Shown here: piece after piece, positions 33,272 to 43,300 of the stretch
How positions within the stretch are numbered: the first letter of the stretch is position 1
Layout of the letters: each line of letters starts with the position of its first letter
NCBI GenBank assembly: GCA_024235635.1
Contig: JACKMA010000001.1
Coordinates: 620,001-684,000, forward strand
Length of the DNA: 64,000 nt
Direction: 5' to 3'
DNA from: Zoogloeaceae bacterium
Lineage (GTDB): Bacteria > Pseudomonadota > Gammaproteobacteria > Burkholderiales > Rhodocyclaceae
Made by a program: the position numbers and the translations under genes
Notes under the pieces: model-generated
The model's input: only the letters and a program-made list of their open reading frames with translations
What the model was told of the DNA's origin: nothing
Database searches by the model: none

Positions 33272-33998
33272 TGCACCTCTCTGATTCGTTGATTGCTATT
33301 TTTCTCGAGATTTTATCATAATTTCGACAATATCCTGCTGCGGTTCGCGCGGGTGCTGCCTTTGGGCGATCGACCGGCCGTGCTGCCGCATCCTTTCTTC
33401 CGCAGCTCACCTCAGAGGCACCGCTTCGGCCGAACAGGCACGCCGAGGCCGTCCGAACGGCGTGCATGCGCGCTCGACGACGAGCACGTCCCCATCCGCA
33501 CCTCGGACTTGCACGATCGCGAACGCGTCGACGCGCTAAGCGAAGAAGATCGAACTTCGCGGAATCGTCATGGCCGCCTTCGAACACGGATTTCACGCCC
33601 GACGCGTGCCGACGAGGGTGATCGCCCGATCGGGCTTTCAGTGCCCTATCCACCGGAATCGACCCCGATATCGCTGCCGACAGCGCCACTGCCCGCGGTT
33701 CACTCCATAAACCCGTCAAACCGATCAGCCGTGACGCTGGGGCGGAGGCCATATCGTGGCGGCAGCGCCTGGCGGGCTTGTTGGATTCCGTGCTCAGACT
33801 GCGACAGGGCGGGATCCGCCGTGAATAGACCTACCGCTCGGCAGAACTTGTGCGCATGGCGGCGATGGATGATGGCGCCCGGACGAGCGTATCCCCATGT
33901 ACCGCCATACACCCGATTTGCGACTGTCGGCGTCGATTGCCGACTGCATTTCGGCAAGCATGTCCGGACAAAATCGCACGAGATCCGCCCGTACCGCC
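33272..33998. other. Intergenic, no supported gene
   Basis: This 727-base stretch lies between the LLM gene and tldD. An AT-rich patch at about 33290-33340 is likely the LLM promoter region. Short frames on both strands lack ribosome binding sites and motifs. I saw no clear terminator for the tldD operon and no insertion-sequence ends. Confidence 0.4.
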
Positions 33999-35447
33999 TC
34001 AGGCCGTCCCGCCCACCGTCAGTTCGTCGATGCGCAGCGTCGGCTGCCCCACCCCCACCGGCACGCTCTGGCCGTCCTTGCCGCAGGTGCCGACCCCTGG
34101 ATCGAGTGCCATGTCGTTGCCGATCATCGCGACCCGGGTCAGCGCATCCGGCCCGTTGCCGATCAGGGTCGCACCCTTGACCGGGCGCGTGACCTTGCCG
34201 TTCTCGATGAGGTAGGCCTCGGCGGTCGAAAACACGAACTTGCCGGAGGTGATGTCGACCTGCCCGCCCCCGAAATTGACCGCATACAGGCCCTTGTCCA
34301 CCGACGCGATGATCTCCTCCGGCGCCGTGTCGCCATTGAGCATGTAGGTATTGGTCATGCGCGGCAGCGGCAGGTGGGCGAAGGATTCGCGGCGACCGTT
34401 GCCGGTCGGTTGCATGCCCATCAGGCGTGCATTGAGCGAATCCTGCATGTAGTTGGCGAGGATGCCGTCTTCGATCAGGACGGTGCGATTGGTCGGATTG
34501 CCCTCGTCATCGATCGACAACGAACCGCGGCGATCCGGAATCGTACCGTCGTCGACCACGGTCACGCCGCGGGCGGCCACCTGCTGGCCGATCCGCCCAG
34601 CGAAGGCCGAGCTGCCCTTGCGATTGAAGTCCCCTTCGAGGCCGTGGCCGATCGCCTCGTGGAGCAGGATGCCCGGCCAGCCCGGTCCGAGCACGACCGT
34701 CATGGTGCCGGCCGGTGCGGGCTCCGCCGACAGATTGACGCGAGCCTGATGCACGGCGGCGCGGGCGTATTCGCGCAGCCGATCGTCGTTGAAATAGGCG
34801 TAGTCGAAGCGCCCGCCGCCGCCCGCACTACCCTGCTCTCGGCGACCGTGCTCTTCCATGATGACCGAGACCGAGACCCGCACCAGCGGACGTACGTCGG
34901 CTGCCATGTGGCCGTCGCTGCGGGCCACCATGACGACCTCCCAACTGCCGGCGACATGCGCCATGACCTGCACCACGCGCGAATCCTCTGCCCGCGCGAA
35001 GCCTTCGAGGCGCTCCAGCAGGCTGACTTTCTCGGCGGCGTCAAGGGACGCGGTGGGATCTTCGCTGCGGTAGAGCCGTGGCCCGAGCTTCGGCGAACCG
35101 ACTGCCACCGACTGGTTGCCGCCGACCGAGCCGATCGCGCGGGTGGCTTCCGCCGCCGACAGCAATGCCGGCACACCGATGTCATCGGAGTAGGCGAAGG
35201 CGGTCTTCTCGCCCGCGATCGCGCGTACGCCGACGCCCTGCTCGATGTTGAAGCTGCCGGCCTTGACGATACCCTCTTCAAGGCTCCAGGCCTCACCGCG
35301 GTGATACTGGAAGTAGAGGTCGGCGTAATCGAGATCGTGGCGGTAAAGCGCGCCGAAGATGCGGTCCAGTTCGCTGCCGCCGAGCTGATAAGGAGTGAGC
35401 AGATGGCGCTCGGCGACGCTGAACGGGTCTGGGGTGTGGGTGGTCAT
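33999..35447 (-). CDS. tldD: Metalloprotease TldD
   Basis: Half of the TldD/TldE zinc protease that processes modified peptides and antitoxins. The 482-residue protein has DLYFQYHRGEAWSLEEGIVK at the N-terminal domain, the zinc and catalytic motif HEAIGHGLEGDFNRKGSS (HExxxH), and the C-terminal GTCGKDGQSVPVGVGQPTLR. Normal length. It is 16 bases downstream of the nitrilase-family gene; TldE (PmbA) is not in the window. Confidence 0.96.
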   Translation of the reverse strand: MTTHTPDPFSVAERHLLTPYQLGGSELDRIFGALYRHDLDYADLYFQYHRGEAWSLEEGIVKAGSFNIEQGVGVRAIAGEKTAFAYSDDIGVPALLSAAEATRAIGSVGGNQSVAVGSPKLGPRLYRSEDPTASLDAAEKVSLLERLEGFARAEDSRVVQVMAHVAGSWEVVMVARSDGHMAADVRPLVRVSVSVIMEEHGRREQGSAGGGGRFDYAYFNDDRLREYARAAVHQARVNLSAEPAPAGTMTVVLGPGWPGILLHEAIGHGLEGDFNRKGSSAFAGRIGQQVAARGVTVVDDGTIPDRRGSLSIDDEGNPTNRTVLIEDGILANYMQDSLNARLMGMQPTGNGRRESFAHLPLPRMTNTYMLNGDTAPEEIIASVDKGLYAVNFGGGQVDITSGKFVFSTAEAYLIENGKVTRPVKGATLIGNGPDALTRVAMIGNDMALDPGVGTCGKDGQSVPVGVGQPTLRIDELTVGGTA

Positions 35448-35463
35448 GGGCTCTTTTCGATGG

Positions 35464-36288
35464 TCATTTGATCCGGCGATGTTCGAGCGCCGGCAGGTTG
35501 TTCCTGACCGACGCGATGCGCGCCGGACAGATGTCGGCGATCACCACGCCGGGGCCTTCCTCGCGTCGGTCGAGAATCTCGCCCCAGGGGTCGACGATCA
35601 TGCTGTCGCCCCAGGTACGGCGCCCGCCCGGGTGACGGCCGCCCTGGGCCGGCGCCAGCACGTAGGCCTGGTTCTCGATTGCACGCGCGCGCAACAGGAT
35701 CTCCCAGTGCGCGCTGCCGGTGGTGTAGGTAAAGGCAGCGGGCACGACGATCAGTTCCACACGACCCATCGCACGATAGAGCTCCGGGAAGCGCAGGTCG
35801 TAGCAGACCGACAACCCGACCCGCCCGAACGGCGCCTCGAAACTGACCACTTCGCCGCCGGGCACGATGGTCTGCGCCTCGTCGTAGCGCTCCTCTCCCT
35901 TGTTGAAGCCGAACAGGTGGATCTTGTCGTAGCGGGCGACGCGGTCTCCACTCTCGTCATAGACCAGACAACTGTTGTAGACCTTGCCGGGATCCGGGCA
36001 AACCATCGGTATCGTGCCGCCCACCAGCCATACCCGGTGGCGCCGGGCCAGACCGGACAGGAAGGCCTGCAGCGGCCCTTCGCCCTCCTGCTCGCGCAGC
36101 GCGACCTTGGCGGTCTCGTCTGGACTCAGCACACCGAAGTATTCCGGCAGGGCCACCAGCCGGGCGCCGGCCGACGCGGCCTCTTCCACCAGGCCGTCAA
36201 CGGTGTGCATGTTGTCCTTCGGATCGGGGCCCGACACGGTCTGGATCGCGGCGACTCGAAACCGATCGTTGCTCTGCATCTCGCTCAC
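35464..36288 (-). CDS. Nitrilase-family carbon-nitrogen hydrolase
   Basis: A C-N hydrolase resembling the Nit1/deaminated-glutathione amidase group. The catalytic triad is visible: Glu in LVALPEYFG, Lys in RYDKIHLFGF and Cys in GLSVCYDLRFPELY; YVLAPAQGGRHPGGRRTWG and SMIVDPWGEIL follow. GTG at 36288 is preferred because GGAGGG lies 4 bases upstream; ATG 36279 is an alternative. Betaproteobacteria commonly carry it between yhdP and tldD, as here. Repair of deaminated glutathione is the likely but unproven role. Confidence 0.9.
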   Translation of the reverse strand: MSEMQSNDRFRVAAIQTVSGPDPKDNMHTVDGLVEEAASAGARLVALPEYFGVLSPDETAKVALREQEGEGPLQAFLSGLARRHRVWLVGGTIPMVCPDPGKVYNSCLVYDESGDRVARYDKIHLFGFNKGEERYDEAQTIVPGGEVVSFEAPFGRVGLSVCYDLRFPELYRAMGRVELIVVPAAFTYTTGSAHWEILLRARAIENQAYVLAPAQGGRHPGGRRTWGDSMIVDPWGEILDRREEGPGVVIADICPARIASVRNNLPALEHRRIK

Positions 36289-36506
36289 TCTACCCTCCCA
36301 TCGGCGCACGGCGGTGCCCGGACGGCCGCACTCTGCCATCCCGTCCGGCAGGCACGAAGCAGCGCTGCGACCGCGAGGGGAGCGACAGACCCCTCCCTCT
36401 CGCAAGGCTGCACGCAAGCGCGCACGGCACGATCGTCGCAAGCGCTTTCACGCTAGGTTACCCGACTCCGACCGGCACCGGCATGCGTTGTCGACGAGCG
36501 ACCATG

Positions 36507-39500
36507 CTACTGGCCGAGCGGCTGGGCGCTGCCCGTGTCGGGCGCACGGCTGGCCAGTTTGTCGACCCGCGGATCGCTCCACGCACCGGTCACCGCGTAC
36601 TCGTACGAAAACAGCTTCTCGATTGGATCCTGCATGATCTTCTGCGCGAGGTAGGTGACCAGTCCCGCCACCGGGTTGATCAGTCCGGTGGCGGAGTTGG
36701 CGAGCGCTGCGCCGACCGCCACCGACTCGGTCAGCGTAGGCTGCACCTCGACCCGTAGTTGCTGCGACTCCCTGGCCAGGTCGACACTGCCGCTCAGCCG
36801 GATGCGCGCCGCCGGCCCGCGGATGTCGAGTGCCTCGGTATGCATGATGCCGTTGGCGACGTCGGCACCGCCTTCGATGCGATCGAACGCGAAGCCTTCG
36901 CTGAAGACGTCGCGGAAATCCAGCGACACGCGGCGCGGCAAAGCCTGCAGGCTGAGCACGCCGAGCAGCCGCCCGACGCCGGGTTCGAGCTTCCGAAACT
37001 GTCCCTCGTCTGCCACGAGTTGCAGCCGGCCGCTGAGGCTGTCGTACTCGAGATGGGTCGGCGGGCCTGTCCAGGTCAGTTTGCCGTCAAGCGCTGCCCG
37101 GCCGTTGTGCACTGCCTCCGGATACCCGATCAGCCCGAGATAGGCGCCGACATTCGAGATCTCGGCATTGAAGCCGAGTTCGGTGTCGCCGCCGGGCTGC
37201 CAGCGTCCTTCGGCCGCGGCAGTGCCGTGGGCATTGCGCAGCTCGAGTCGGTCGAGCATCCATTCACCACCCTGGTTGCGCGCTTTTAGCGACAAGGTGC
37301 CGAGCGCCATGCCGCGCAGTTCGAAGCGTTCGGCGAAGACGTCGAGTTCGGGCAGACCTTCGAGCGGCGTCGCAGCGCCGGCACGGTTATCCTGCCCGGG
37401 CGAGCGTTCGCCGATCAGCAGGCGTTCGAAACGGGCCACCAGCGCACCATGGTCGCGGCTGCGCCAGTCGAACTCACCGGCCACCGCATCGCTGACCAGG
37501 CGCCCCCGCCAGCCGCCCGCATCGGCGATACCGCGCAGTTCGATGTCGGTGAAGGATTCACCGAACAGGCGCAACTTTCCGGCCTGCAAAGAAATGCCCG
37601 CAAGCAGCGGTCGATCGGCGCCTCCCCGGCCGAGCCGTTCGCGCCAGGCGTCGAGGTCGAGCGCTTCCATCCGGATCGCCGCCATCAGCCCGCCATCGAC
37701 CTCCCGCACCGGCACATTGACGGCAATGCCCCCCTTGTCGATGCGCCAGTGGCCGGCTGCATCACGCCTGCGCAGGAAGCGACCCTCGACACCGGTGCCG
37801 AGCACGAACGCCCAGCGCTGCAGCGCCCCGCCATGGCGAATCTCCAGGTCGAGCCGCGATGGCCAGGCACGCTCACGCGGTTTCGCCAACGGTCGCGGGA
37901 GGGTGGAGCCGACACCGGCGAGATCCGACTGCACCGTCACCCGCCCGACGCCATTGCCGATATCGATCTGCGCGTTCCAGCCGGCCACGCCGTCCACCGC
38001 GTCGAGCAGCGCCACACCGGCGACCCGCCGAATCTCGGCCGCGCTGGCGGTACCGGCTGCGCTGATCCTCAGGTGGCCATCCTCGCCGGTATCGCCGCGG
38101 GCACCGACGCGCTGTCCGAGCAGCATCGCGTTTGCGTCGTGAATCGATACGCCGCGATTGTCGAAGCCGATGCGCGCGCTGGCGCCATCGAGCGCCGGCA
38201 GCGACGGAAAGAGCACGACGCGATTGTCCGCCAGACGATATTCGCCTTCGACCCGGCTACGATCGAGCCGATGCAGCGGAAGCTGCAGTGACAGCGTCAG
38301 CTCGCCGTCACCGTCGGCCTCGAATTCGTCGGTTGCGTGGCCGATCCAGGCGGACACCGGCGTCGCTTCGAGGTAGTCGAGAAATGCCATCGTCGGGCCC
38401 CGCACGAGCCCGTCGATGCGTAGTTGCTGATCGCCGTTGCCGAGGTCGGGAATGCGGGCGCTTGCGCGGGCGATCCGAGTGTCACCGATTCGCCCGCGCT
38501 CGGCCGTGACCTGCATCGTCTTTCCTTCGAAGCGCAGTTCGCCGGCGATGTCGTCGATCGACGGCCAGTCCGGGTGGAACGTCAGCCGCGCACCATCGAG
38601 CCGGGCGGTGACGACGAAGCGACCGCCTTCGTTGTCGGCAAACGGAAACCCGGCGAGATCGCCTTCGAGTTCGAGCCGGGCCGGCGACGCCCGACCGGCA
38701 GGAATCGCCGATCTCAGCCATTCGCGGGTCTCCTTCGGCACCACCTTCGGCAGGTAGCGCCAGACCGCGGCGCCGTTCGCACGGGTGAGTTCCGCGTCGA
38801 GGTGGATCTCGCCGGGGCCCTGCTCCGTGGATTGCCAGCGGCCGCTGAGACTGCCCTCGGCATCACGATTGCCGAAAGTGGCCCGCTCTATGGCCACCGC
38901 CAGGCGACCGTCCTGCTGCGACCATTGCCCGTTGGCGGAGAGCCGATCGAGCCGGATCGGGCGTTCTTCGAAGATTTCGGGAAGGTCGATCGCCACCTGC
39001 TCGCCCTCTGCCGAGAATTGCCCGCCATCCTGGTCGCCGCTGAACGCCGCGGCGACGCCTTCGATGCCGGGCCAGCCATTGCCGGCATCGATCTGCAGGC
39101 CTTCGGCCCGGCCACTCAGCCGCCATTGCCGGGGGGTGGATTCGGCACCGCGCCAGTCGTATGCCAGATCGAACACCTGACCTGCGGGCGAATGTTCCGC
39201 CAATTGCGCCAGCAGTCGGGGTTCGAACGGCAGATGGGCAGCGAGCGCCGCCAGTGCTCCGATATCCAGGTGATTTGCGCGAACACGACCGTGACCGGCC
39301 TCGCCGTCGGCGTCGGCCAGGTAATCGACACTGGCGTCCAGGTCCGGCACGTCGAGGGCATCGCCTTCGAGACGAAGGGCGCGGGTCTCGACGAATACGC
39401 GACGCCCGTCGCGCCGCGCCAGCACGCTGCCTTCGAGGCGGGCGACCGCCAGTTCGGGCAGGTCCGCGCGCAATCGGGTACGGGCGTCGGTAAGCGACAG

Positions 39501-40358
39501 GTCGACCCGACCGGCATAGCGACCGGCCCCCGTCAGTTCGATCCACATCGTGGCCGCACCGCTGCCGTCGAGCGGTACCGGATAGTCCACCCAGTTTTGC
39601 CACGCACCAAGGTCCGCCCGCTCCAGCCGCACGTAGAAGCTGCCCCGCAGGTCCCGCCAGTCGCCGTCGATTGCGGTAAGTTCTCCGCGCAGGTCGATCG
39701 CCGAGGCGTGCGCCCGGGGCGGCGACGCGAGCATGCCGAAGCGGTGGATACCGGCCGAATTGAGCAGGCGCAGGTTCATCTGGTCGAGCACCAGCGGCGG
39801 CACGTCACGCATGCCGTCGGTCCACACCAGCGAGGCATCGACGATGCGGATTTCCGGCTGCTCGCGCAGCCAGTCGCCGATACCACCGCCGCCGTCGCCG
39901 GAGAGCTCGATGCCGGCGACCAGCACGCGGCCATCGGCCTCCCGGCGCACGTCGAGTTCCGGTTCGACGATCGTCAGATGGCTGAACACCGGCCGCCCAC
40001 GGAGCAAGGAACGCCACGACAGTGCCGCCTCGACCCGCGACAATCGCAGCGCGTTGCGCCGACTGCGATCGTGGATCGTCACCTCGGAGAGCCGGAACAC
40101 CGGCGACAACGCCCGCCAGTCCGCCAGCACGCGGCCGATCCCGACATCGACACCGAGCGTTTCGCTGAGCGATTCGGCGATCAATCCGCGGAACGAATCC
40201 GCGCTCGGCAACACCACGTAGCGCAGCAACAGGAACGCGATGCCGATCGCGAAATAGGCGTAGGCGCCAATGCGCCACAGGCGCGAGGCGAGCGCGCGTT
40301 GCGCGGGCTCGTCTTCGGACTCCCGCGCGCCCGCCGAAGCAGCGTTTGAGCCGGTCAT
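36507..40358 (-). CDS. yhdP: YhdP-family AsmA-like envelope protein
   Basis: A 1,283-residue inner-membrane-anchored periplasmic protein of the YhdP/AsmA-like (DUF3971) group. A single N-terminal membrane segment (about residues 27-48, RIGAYAYFAIGIAFLLLRYV) is followed by over 1,200 residues of beta-rich repeat that, in the family, forms a hydrophobic groove carrying phospholipids to the outer membrane. The C-terminal AsmA-like region shows FDRIEGGADVANGIMHTEAL and RIRLSGSVDLARES. ATG 40358 has GAGGG 8 bases upstream. It is divergent from glnE, the usual betaproteobacterial layout, and 218 bases ahead of the nitrilase gene. Confidence 0.93.
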   Translation of the reverse strand: MTGSNAASAGARESEDEPAQRALASRLWRIGAYAYFAIGIAFLLLRYVVLPSADSFRGLIAESLSETLGVDVGIGRVLADWRALSPVFRLSEVTIHDRSRRNALRLSRVEAALSWRSLLRGRPVFSHLTIVEPELDVRREADGRVLVAGIELSGDGGGGIGDWLREQPEIRIVDASLVWTDGMRDVPPLVLDQMNLRLLNSAGIHRFGMLASPPRAHASAIDLRGELTAIDGDWRDLRGSFYVRLERADLGAWQNWVDYPVPLDGSGAATMWIELTGAGRYAGRVDLSLTDARTRLRADLPELAVARLEGSVLARRDGRRVFVETRALRLEGDALDVPDLDASVDYLADADGEAGHGRVRANHLDIGALAALAAHLPFEPRLLAQLAEHSPAGQVFDLAYDWRGAESTPRQWRLSGRAEGLQIDAGNGWPGIEGVAAAFSGDQDGGQFSAEGEQVAIDLPEIFEERPIRLDRLSANGQWSQQDGRLAVAIERATFGNRDAEGSLSGRWQSTEQGPGEIHLDAELTRANGAAVWRYLPKVVPKETREWLRSAIPAGRASPARLELEGDLAGFPFADNEGGRFVVTARLDGARLTFHPDWPSIDDIAGELRFEGKTMQVTAERGRIGDTRIARASARIPDLGNGDQQLRIDGLVRGPTMAFLDYLEATPVSAWIGHATDEFEADGDGELTLSLQLPLHRLDRSRVEGEYRLADNRVVLFPSLPALDGASARIGFDNRGVSIHDANAMLLGQRVGARGDTGEDGHLRISAAGTASAAEIRRVAGVALLDAVDGVAGWNAQIDIGNGVGRVTVQSDLAGVGSTLPRPLAKPRERAWPSRLDLEIRHGGALQRWAFVLGTGVEGRFLRRRDAAGHWRIDKGGIAVNVPVREVDGGLMAAIRMEALDLDAWRERLGRGGADRPLLAGISLQAGKLRLFGESFTDIELRGIADAGGWRGRLVSDAVAGEFDWRSRDHGALVARFERLLIGERSPGQDNRAGAATPLEGLPELDVFAERFELRGMALGTLSLKARNQGGEWMLDRLELRNAHGTAAAEGRWQPGGDTELGFNAEISNVGAYLGLIGYPEAVHNGRAALDGKLTWTGPPTHLEYDSLSGRLQLVADEGQFRKLEPGVGRLLGVLSLQALPRRVSLDFRDVFSEGFAFDRIEGGADVANGIMHTEALDIRGPAARIRLSGSVDLARESQQLRVEVQPTLTESVAVGAALANSATGLINPVAGLVTYLAQKIMQDPIEKLFSYEYAVTGAWSDPRVDKLASRAPDTGSAQPLGQ

Positions 40359-40517
40359 CTGCGCACCCTCATCCGGCGACGATCCTTCGACCGGCACGGA
40401 GCCGAGACCGGGCAGGCTCGACGGCCGGGACGCGCATTGCGAGCGGATTTCAACTAAATTCCTACCTTGCCGCCGAACTCGGCGACGACAGCCCAATTCT
40501 AGCAGTCACCCATCCCG

Positions 40518-43220
40518 ATGCCCGAAGCCGCAAACGACTTTGCCCCCCGCCTCCACGAAGCCCAGGGATTTTCCCGCTTTCTGCAGCGCCAGTTGCAGTC
40601 CCGCCCGTGGCTCGAGGAACGACTGGCAAGCAGCGCCGACCATCCCCTCGATGGCGACGGCATGCGCGCCTGGATCGCCGAACAGGGGCCCAACGAAGAC
40701 AACGTGGCGGACCACCTGCGCCGCCTGCGCGCGTGGACCCTGTGCCACCTCGCCTATCGCGATCTTGCCGGCCTTGCCAATCTTGCCGAAGTCACCGAAA
40801 CCATGTCGGCGCTTGCCGACGTCGCTGTCGCCACCGCCCACGACATCCTGCACGCGACGCTCATCGCCAAGCACGGCATCCCACGCAATGCGGACGGCGT
40901 CGAACAGCACCTGATGGTGATCGGCATGGGCAAGCTCGGCGGCCGCGAACTGAACGTGTCGAGCGACGTCGACTTCATATTCGTCTTCCCGGACGACGGC
41001 GATACCGACGGCGCCAGGCCGATCAGCAATTTCGAGTTCTTCACCCGCCTGGGGCAGCGGCTGATCCGGTCGCTAAACGAGGTTACCGGCGAGGGCCAGG
41101 TGTTCCGTGTCGACATGCGCCTGCGCCCCAACGGTGATTCCGGCCCGCTGGTGTGCAGCCTCGACATGCTCGAGCACTACTTCATCGCCCAGGGCCGCGA
41201 ATGGGAACGATACGCCTGGATCAAGGCGCGCCTGATGATCGGCGGCAACGCCGCCGCGCTGCAGGCCGTGGTTCGCCCCTTCGTGTTTCGCAAGTACCTG
41301 GATTTCGGCGCGATCAACGCGATGCGCGATCTGCACGCGCAGATCCGGCGGGAAGTGTCGCGTCGCGACATGGCCGACAACATCAAGCTCGGACCGGGTG
41401 GCATCCGCGAGATCGAATTCATCGCCCAGGTTTTCCAGCTGGTTCGGGGCGGACGCGACCCCGGCCTGCAGATCAAGCCGACGCTGCAGGTCCTGGCCCG
41501 CCTGGGTGGTCGCTCGCTGCTGTCGCCCAAGACCGTCGAGGAACTGACCGAAGCCTACATCTTCCTGCGGAGGCTCGAACACCGCCTGCAATACCTCGAC
41601 GATCAACAGACCCACCTGCTGCCCCAGGACGAGGGCGACCGCGATCTGGTGGCCCGGGCGATGGGCTTCGCCGACCAGGACGCCTTGCTGACCGCGCTCG
41701 ATCACCATCGCCAGCGGGTCGGCAGGCGATTCGATGCGGTGTTCGAAGACCCGACCGAAGCCGACCATCCGCTTGATCAGGCGTGGCAAGGATGCAGCGA
41801 GAGCGAGGATTGTGAAGCCGCCCTCGAACGCCTCGGCTTCAGCGACCCCGGGCAGGCCGCGCGCAGCCTCGGCGATCTTCGCAACAGTGGCCGCTATCGC
41901 CAGATGCCGCCATCGATCCGGACACGCTTCGACGGCGTCATGCCGCGGGTGCTGGAGATCGCGGCGTCGAAGTCGAATGCCGATGCGACACTGGCACGGA
42001 TGATCGATCTGCTGGCCGCGATCTCGCGCCGCGCCGCCTACCTTGCGCTGCTCCAGCAGTACCCGCAGGCGCTCGTCCGACTGTCCGATCTGGTCAGCGC
42101 CTCACATTGGGCCACCCACTACCTGATCCGGCATCCGATCCTGCTCGACGAGTTGCTCGACGGCCGCCAGCTCGATGCCAAGCCCGACTGGCCGGCGTTC
42201 CGTGCCGAGCTGGAACGCGAAGTCTGCGAACTGGGCGACGACATGGAGCGACAGATGGACCTGATGCGCGAGCAGCATCACGCCCAGGTATTTCGCTTGC
42301 TGACCCAGGATCTGAGCGGCTCGCTCACCGTGGAGGCACTGGCCGACCACTTGTCCGCGCTGGCCGACGTGATCCTCGAGATCACGATCGGCGCCTGCTG
42401 GCGCAAAATCCGCAAGCGCCACCGGGACGATCCCCGCTTCGCGGTGATCAGCTATGGCAAGCATGGGGGCAAGGAACTCGGTTACTCGTCCGATCTCGAC
42501 ATCGTCTTCCTCTACGAGGACGACGATGACGACGCTGCCGAGAACTACGCGCGACTCGGCCAGCGCGTCAGTACCTGGCTTTCGAGCCAGACCGCGGCCG
42601 GCGTACTCTACGACACCGACCTGCGACTGCGGCCGAACGGCGATGCCGGCCTGCTGGTGACTTCGCTCGATGCATTCCGCAAGTATCAACTCGAATCGGC
42701 GTGGACCTGGGAACATCAGGCATTGACACGCGCCCGCTTCAGTGCCGGCGATCAGCGCGTTGGCGAAGCGTTCGAGCGCATCCGGATCGAGGTGCTCAGG
42801 CAACGGCGCGATCTCGCCGAGCTACGCGATCAGGTCATCGAGATGCGCCAGAAGATGTTCGACGCCCATGGCGGGCGCGGCGAGACCTTTGATCTCAAGC
42901 ACGACCTCGGCGGCCTCGTCGATGTCGAATTTCTGGTCCAATACCTGGTGCTCGGCCATGCCCACGAGCATCCCCAGCTCACCGACAATCTCGGCAACAT
43001 TGCACTGCTCGGCCGTGCCGCGGAACTGGGGCTGATCGACAGACAACTTGCTGCGCGCGCGGCCGACGCCTACCGCAGCCTTCGCCACCACCAGCACGTG
43101 CTGCGGCTCGACAGCTCCGGAGCGGGCCTGCCGGGCGAACGGATCGCCGATGAGACCGACGCCGTTCGCGTCCTCTGGCTCAGCGTGTTCGGCGATGCAG
43201 GTCACCGGCGACCCGGCTGA
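40518..43220 (+). CDS. glnE: Glutamine synthetase adenylyltransferase/deadenylase
   Basis: Bifunctional enzyme controlling glutamine synthetase in response to PII. The 900-residue chain holds two nucleotidyltransferase domains: the N-terminal adenylyl-removing one (IGMGKLGGRELNVSSDVDFI, around residue 137) and the C-terminal adenylylating one (SYGKHGGKELGYSSDLDIVF, around residue 645), each with the GK(x)GGxEL...SDxD metal motif. The family-specific RVDMRLRPNGDSGPL and DTDLRLRPNGDAGLL follow each. Slightly shorter than the 946 residues of E. coli. The ribosome binding site is weak. Confidence 0.97.
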   Translation: MPEAANDFAPRLHEAQGFSRFLQRQLQSRPWLEERLASSADHPLDGDGMRAWIAEQGPNEDNVADHLRRLRAWTLCHLAYRDLAGLANLAEVTETMSALADVAVATAHDILHATLIAKHGIPRNADGVEQHLMVIGMGKLGGRELNVSSDVDFIFVFPDDGDTDGARPISNFEFFTRLGQRLIRSLNEVTGEGQVFRVDMRLRPNGDSGPLVCSLDMLEHYFIAQGREWERYAWIKARLMIGGNAAALQAVVRPFVFRKYLDFGAINAMRDLHAQIRREVSRRDMADNIKLGPGGIREIEFIAQVFQLVRGGRDPGLQIKPTLQVLARLGGRSLLSPKTVEELTEAYIFLRRLEHRLQYLDDQQTHLLPQDEGDRDLVARAMGFADQDALLTALDHHRQRVGRRFDAVFEDPTEADHPLDQAWQGCSESEDCEAALERLGFSDPGQAARSLGDLRNSGRYRQMPPSIRTRFDGVMPRVLEIAASKSNADATLARMIDLLAAISRRAAYLALLQQYPQALVRLSDLVSASHWATHYLIRHPILLDELLDGRQLDAKPDWPAFRAELEREVCELGDDMERQMDLMREQHHAQVFRLLTQDLSGSLTVEALADHLSALADVILEITIGACWRKIRKRHRDDPRFAVISYGKHGGKELGYSSDLDIVFLYEDDDDDAAENYARLGQRVSTWLSSQTAAGVLYDTDLRLRPNGDAGLLVTSLDAFRKYQLESAWTWEHQALTRARFSAGDQRVGEAFERIRIEVLRQRRDLAELRDQVIEMRQKMFDAHGGRGETFDLKHDLGGLVDVEFLVQYLVLGHAHEHPQLTDNLGNIALLGRAAELGLIDRQLAARAADAYRSLRHHQHVLRLDSSGAGLPGERIADETDAVRVLWLSVFGDAGHRRPG

Positions 43221-43300
43221 CTTCGCGGCCGCCTCGCCCGATCCGGGGCTGGCACTGACGCCCGGCCGTGTCCGACGCGCGACCAAGCGCCGAGGTCATG

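Noticed and set aside
33700..33979. Short minus-strand frames downstream of tldD
   Set aside because: Considered as a possible gene or transposase remnant, but there is no motif, no terminal repeats and no good start site.
33897..35471. A 524-codon plus-strand frame opposite tldD
   Set aside because: Antisense to a conserved protease gene; composition typical of a shadow frame.
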